Below are positions 60,148 through 64,000 of a stretch of DNA of 64,000 nt, piece after piece. The translations under genes were made by a program, and so were the position numbers. Below the pieces are notes generated by a model. That model had not been told where the DNA came from and did no database searches. It saw nothing but the letters and a program-made list of their open reading frames with translations. Location of the stretch: NCBI GenBank assembly GCA_045047085.1, contig JASFYT010000046.1, positions 1-64,000 of the forward strand. The letters are read 5' to 3'. This DNA is from GCA-2401155 sp045047085. GTDB taxonomy: Bacteria; Pseudomonadota; Alphaproteobacteria; Rhizobiales; Rhizobiaceae. Numbering within the stretch: the stretch's first letter is position 1; each line of letters opens with the position of its first letter.

Positions 60148-60525
60148 ATGAGTGAATTGCTGACGGGTTCTTGTCATTGCGGCACGGTAGAGTTTGAAGT
60201 GGTCGTTAATATTCCGCTCGATGATCCAGCCATGAAATTGGCACGGTGCAATTGTTCCCTTTGCCGGCGGCGACAAGTGGTGATGGCTGCTGTTCCATTA
60301 TCCAGCCTGTCCGTGACCAAAGGCGCTGATAAACTCACTCTTTATCAATGGAATACCAAGGTGGCCAAGCACTATTTTTGCAGTGTTTGCGGCATCTATA
60401 CCCATCATCAACGGCGAACTGATCCCACTGTTTTTGGCTTCAACATGGCCTGTATTGATGGTGTAGACCCATATGCATTTGGTGAAATCAACGTGGTAGA
60501 TGGCCAGAAACTCTCATCGGATTAA
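60148..60525 (+). CDS. GFA (CENP-V) family zinc protein
   Basis: A 125-aa GFA-family protein with zinc ligands in GSCHCGTVEFE, CNCSLCRRRQ and YFCSVCGIYTHH. The short form is close to the family core. ATG 60148 (MSELLTG) was chosen, with GAGAG upstream; an in-frame ATG eight codons earlier is less typical. A reaction cannot be assigned. It is convergent with rpoC and shares a terminator with it. A longer paralogue lies at 14132. Confidence 0.87.
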   Translation: MSELLTGSCHCGTVEFEVVVNIPLDDPAMKLARCNCSLCRRRQVVMAAVPLSSLSVTKGADKLTLYQWNTKVAKHYFCSVCGIYTHHQRRTDPTVFGFNMACIDGVDPYAFGEINVVDGQKLSSD

Positions 60526-60549
60526 TGGCAGGGTTTGATAACCGGCACA

Positions 60550-60584
60550 AAAAAAGGGCCGCACGTAATGTGCGGCCCTTTTTT
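60550..60584. terminator. Bidirectional Rho-independent terminator (gfa / rpoC)
   Basis: A 9-bp GC-rich stem (GGGCCGCAC with GTGCGGCCC, loop GTAAT) has an A-run on the left and six Ts on the right, so it works on both strands. It ends the GFA gene and rpoC. Confidence 0.93.
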
Positions 60585-60604
60585 AATTTCCAAACTAAAC
60601 CGGC

Positions 60605-63600
60605 TTACTCAGCTGGCTCTTCGTTTTTGCTCATGTCAGCAATCAAGGCTTCTGCGGCAGCTGCTGCTTCTTCCTTGCGTGCATCAACGATCAAATCATC
60701 GCGTGAATTCGCAAGCTGGCGAATTCTCGACATGATACCGCCGGTACCTGCTGGGATAAGGCGACCAACGATCACGTTTTCCTTCAGACCTTCGAGTGTA
60801 TCAGATTTGCCTGCGACAGAGGCTTCTGTCAGCACTCTTGTTGTTTCCTGGAAGGAAGCAGCGGAGATGAATGAACGTGTCTGCAAGCTTGCTTTGGTGA
60901 TACCGAGCAGTACTGGGTTTCCTTCAGCAGGCTGGAGCCCCTCTTCGAGCATTTTCTCGTTGAGGATGTCCATTTCAATGCGATCCATTTGCTCACCCGG
61001 AATAAGTCCGGTGCCACCAGCAACGGTGATTTCAACTTTCTGCAGCATCTGGCGAACAATCACCTCAATGTGCTTATCGTTGATGATCACGCCCTGCAGA
61101 CGATAAACGTCCTGAATTTCATCGACGAGATAAGAAGCCAAAGCTTCAACGCCTTTGATTGCCAGAATGTCGTGCGGTGCAGGATTGCCATCCAGAATGT
61201 AATCCCCCTTTTCGATCGCATCCCCATCCATCAGATAGAAAGGTTTGCTTTTCGGAATGAGGTATTCAACCTGTTCCATGGTGGAATCGTTTGGCTCGAT
61301 TGCGATGCGGCGCTTGTTCTTATAGTCACGTCCAAAGCGGATTGTACCATCGATCTCAGCGATAACAGCATGGTCCTTAGGACGACGTGCTTCAAAGAGT
61401 TCAGCCACACGTGGAAGACCACCGGTGATATCCTTGGTTTTCGCACTTTCCATCGGAATACGTGCAAGCACGTCACCGGCAGAAACTTTGGTACCCGGTT
61501 CAACAGACAGAATTGCATCAATTGAAAGAGGGAAACGCGCATCACCACCACGATCAAGTTGGCAAATTTCGCCTTTTTTGTCCTTGATAACAATGGATGG
61601 TTTCAGATCAATACCGCGAGGGTTAGCACGCCAATCCATAACAACACGTTTGGTAATACCGGTTGCCTCGTCGGCTGATTCCAGAACGGAAATACCGTCG
61701 ACCACGTCTTCAAATTCGACCGTACCGGTCGCATCTGAAAGCATTGGGCGGGTGTAAGGATCCCACTCGGCCATACGCTGGCTCTGTTGAACCTTATCGC
61801 CTTCATCAACCAGAATACGTGAGCCGTAAGTGACACGATGGGAAGCACGTTCAACGCCCTTCTCATCTTCAATCACCACAGCCATGTTCCGGCCCATGAC
61901 CATCATATTGCCGTTAGAATCGCGGGCAACATTACGGTTACGGATTTTGATCGTGCCATCATAAGAAGCTTCGATGAAGGATGTGTCCACCACCTGAGCA
62001 GTACCACCAATGTGGAAGGTACGCATGGTCAGCTGAGTACCGGGTTCGCCGATAGACTGAGCAGCGATAACACCCACTGCCTCGCCCATATTAACCGGAG
62101 TACCACGGGCCAAATCGCGACCGTAGCAAGCGCCACAAATGCCGTTCGCCGCTTCGCAGGTCAATGCAGAGCGGATCAGGACGGTTTTGACTTCAGCAGC
62201 TTCAACCAGATCGCAATCCTTCTCGTCAATCAGATGATTGACCGGTAGGATTTCTTCGCCGGTTTCAGGATGTACAATCGCTTCAGCTGTTGTACGGCCA
62301 AGAATGCGAAGACCAAGGGAAGCCACAACCTGACCGGCATCGACTGCAGCTTGCATGGTGAGGCCCAATTCGGTACCACAATCTGCTTCATTGACGATAC
62401 AATCCTGTGCAACATCCACCAGACGACGAGTAAGATAACCCGAGTTCGCTGTTTTAAGTGCGGTATCGGCAAGGCCTTTACGTGCACCGTGGGTGGAGTT
62501 GAAGTATTCCAGAACCGTCAGGCCCTCTTTAAAGTTAGAGATGATCGGGCTTTCGATGATCTCGCCAGATGGTTTCGCCATAAGACCACGCATACCAGCC
62601 AGCTGTTTCATCTGGGTTGGAGAACCACGTGCGCCTGAGTGGCTCATCATGTAGATTGAGTTCATCGGCAATTGACGACCGGTTTCCTCATCAATGTGCA
62701 CCGCTTTAATGCGGTCCATCATTTCGTCAGCAACTTTATCGCCACACTTGGCCCAAGCATCCACAACTTTGTTGTATTTTTCGCCCTGAGTGATCAGGCC
62801 GTCATTATACTGTTGCTCATATTCCTTGGTCAGCGCCTGGGTATCGGAAACCAATTTCGCTTTGGTTTCAGGGATAACCATGTCATCCATACCAAAGGAA
62901 ATACCAGCCATACATGCATGCTTGAAGCCAAGTTGCATGATGCGGTCACAGAAGATCACTGTCTCTTTCTGGCCAGAATGGCGGTAGACTGTATCGATCA
63001 TTTTGGAGATGTTTTTCTTGGTCATCTCGATGTTACAAATGTCGAACAGGACTTCATGATTTTTCGGCAACAATTCACCGATCATCATACGGCCAGGGGT
63101 CGTGTCGAGAATTTTTGAAGTTGGATTACCCTCTGCATCGATTGATTTATAACGACCTTTGATCTTGGCATGAAGTGTTACAACACCGGTTTCAAGTGCA
63201 TGACCCAATTCGCCCATATCACCGAAGACCATGCCCTCGCCCGGTTCTTTATCATTCATGATTGAGAGATAATAGAGACCCAAAACCATATCCTGTGAAG
63301 GCACGATAATTGGCTGACCGTTAGCTGGGTGCAGGATGTTGTTGGTAGACATCATCAATACACGCGCTTCGAGCTGTGCTTCCAAAGAAAGCGGCACGTG
63401 GACCGCCATTTGGTCACCATCGAAATCAGCGTTAAACGCGGAGCATACGAGCGGGTGAAGCTGGATGGCTTTACCCTCGATCAATACCGGTTCAAATGCC
63501 TGAATGCCCAAGCGGTGAAGGGTTGGCGCACGGTTCAAGAGAACCGGATGCTCGCGAATAACCTCATCGAGGATATCCCAAACTTCCGGTTTTTCCTTCT

Positions 63601-64000
63601 CAACCAGTTTTTTCGCCTGTTTCACCGTGGAAGAATAGCCTTTCGCGTCAAGGCGCGAATAGATGAATGGTTTGAACAATTCCAGAGCCATTTTCTTTGG
63701 CAGGCCACATTGGTGCAACATCAGTTCCGGACCAGTCACAATAACCGAACGACCGGAATAATCCACACGCTTGCCGAGCAAGTTCTGGCGGAAACGGCCC
63801 TGTTTGCCTTTGAGCATATCTGACAGAGATTTCAGCGGGCGCTTGTTAGCACCGGTGATGGTTCTGCCACGACGGCCGTTATCGAACAGCGCATCAACAG
63901 ATTCCTGCAACATGCGTTTTTCGTTACGGATAATGATATCAGGTGCACGCAATTCCATCAGACGACGCAGACGGTTATTACGGTTGATCACACGACGATA
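60605..64000 (-). CDS. rpoC: DNA-directed RNA polymerase subunit beta' (partial, N-terminus outside)
   Basis: The C-terminal 1131 or so residues of beta'. The gene continues past the right edge of the window, so the zinc-binding N-terminus is missing. NADFDGDQMAVHVPLS with the three catalytic Asp lies near 63430. The trigger-loop region and the second zinc site (TCEAANGICGACYGRDLARG) are present. The tail ends with an Ala/Glu-rich stretch. Translation is intact throughout. Its 3' end is followed by a strong terminator. In many relatives rpsL follows rpoC closely, but here 3.3 kb intervene. Confidence 0.98.
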   Translation of the reverse strand, partial: YRRVINRNNRLRRLMELRAPDIIIRNEKRMLQESVDALFDNGRRGRTITGANKRPLKSLSDMLKGKQGRFRQNLLGKRVDYSGRSVIVTGPELMLHQCGLPKKMALELFKPFIYSRLDAKGYSSTVKQAKKLVEKEKPEVWDILDEVIREHPVLLNRAPTLHRLGIQAFEPVLIEGKAIQLHPLVCSAFNADFDGDQMAVHVPLSLEAQLEARVLMMSTNNILHPANGQPIIVPSQDMVLGLYYLSIMNDKEPGEGMVFGDMGELGHALETGVVTLHAKIKGRYKSIDAEGNPTSKILDTTPGRMMIGELLPKNHEVLFDICNIEMTKKNISKMIDTVYRHSGQKETVIFCDRIMQLGFKHACMAGISFGMDDMVIPETKAKLVSDTQALTKEYEQQYNDGLITQGEKYNKVVDAWAKCGDKVADEMMDRIKAVHIDEETGRQLPMNSIYMMSHSGARGSPTQMKQLAGMRGLMAKPSGEIIESPIISNFKEGLTVLEYFNSTHGARKGLADTALKTANSGYLTRRLVDVAQDCIVNEADCGTELGLTMQAAVDAGQVVASLGLRILGRTTAEAIVHPETGEEILPVNHLIDEKDCDLVEAAEVKTVLIRSALTCEAANGICGACYGRDLARGTPVNMGEAVGVIAAQSIGEPGTQLTMRTFHIGGTAQVVDTSFIEASYDGTIKIRNRNVARDSNGNMMVMGRNMAVVIEDEKGVERASHRVTYGSRILVDEGDKVQQSQRMAEWDPYTRPMLSDATGTVEFEDVVDGISVLESADEATGITKRVVMDWRANPRGIDLKPSIVIKDKKGEICQLDRGGDARFPLSIDAILSVEPGTKVSAGDVLARIPMESAKTKDITGGLPRVAELFEARRPKDHAVIAEIDGTIRFGRDYKNKRRIAIEPNDSTMEQVEYLIPKSKPFYLMDGDAIEKGDYILDGNPAPHDILAIKGVEALASYLVDEIQDVYRLQGVIINDKHIEVIVRQMLQKVEITVAGGTGLIPGEQMDRIEMDILNEKMLEEGLQPAEGNPVLLGITKASLQTRSFISAASFQETTRVLTEASVAGKSDTLEGLKENVIVGRLIPAGTGGIMSRIRQLANSRDDLIVDARKEEAAAAAEALIADMSKNEEPAE

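Overview
The window is a chromosomal segment of an alphaproteobacterium with moderate GC, most likely Hyphomicrobiales (Rhizobiales) or a close relative. The evidence is an ATP12-type F1-ATPase assembly factor, the order topA-rnr-DUF983-NUDIX-rpmG, the order secY-adk-rpsM-rpsK-rpoA-rplQ, and an interspersed palindrome with the core CCGAAAACCGG..CCACTTTTCGG of a kind I associate with Rhizobiales. I see no CRISPR array, rRNA gene, intact phage or intact transposon.

Left part (1-26015), housekeeping blocks mixed with catabolic and accessory genes. A purine/xanthine-type NCS2 permease is followed by xthA and the block topA-rnr-DUF983-NUDIX-rpmG. Next come a large AsmA-like envelope protein, an orphan solute-binding-like protein without a signal peptide, a GFA-family protein and an AMACR-type CoA transferase. 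A secreted caspase-like peptidase with a C-terminal carbohydrate-binding-like module overlaps by 4 nt a secreted VanX-type D-Ala-D-Ala dipeptidase. A complete homogentisate pathway (hmgA-maiA-fahA plus an MBL-fold protein) lies divergent to a MarR regulator. An SDR/flavoprotein dehydrogenase pair follows. A decayed serine recombinase abuts tRNA-Leu(GAG), the one clear trace of a past mobile element.

Middle (26140-38251). lipB is followed by a 339-aa protein of unknown function and a 250-bp gap holding four inverted repeats. A WrbA-like flavodoxin is divergent to an HxlR regulator. A minus-strand series of envelope, RNA-modification and repair genes follows (degQ-type protease, rarA, crcB, rluC-type synthase, HAD phosphatase, ATP12). 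Then come a 730-aa YcbB-like L,D-transpeptidase and an HCCA-isomerase-like DsbA-fold protein.

Right part (38322-57330). An almost unbroken minus-strand ribosomal super-operon is transcribed right to left: rpsL-rpsG-fusA-tuf, rpsJ to rplO, secY-adk-rpsM-rpsK-rpoA-rplQ. A strong terminator follows rplQ and another follows tuf. Two copies of the interspersed palindrome sit inside this operon. A candidate promoter gives rpsL a leader of about 270 nt.

Far right (57806-64000). Four accessory genes (a small acidic protein, a D-lyxose-isomerase-like cupin, a lipoprotein L,D-transpeptidase and a second GFA protein) separate rpsL from rpoC. rpoC runs off the window edge, so its N-terminal part is missing. 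Several genes appear to start with TTG (rnr, the AsmA-like gene, the HAD gene, rarA, the YcbB-like gene), judged by Shine-Dalgarno spacing and overlaps.
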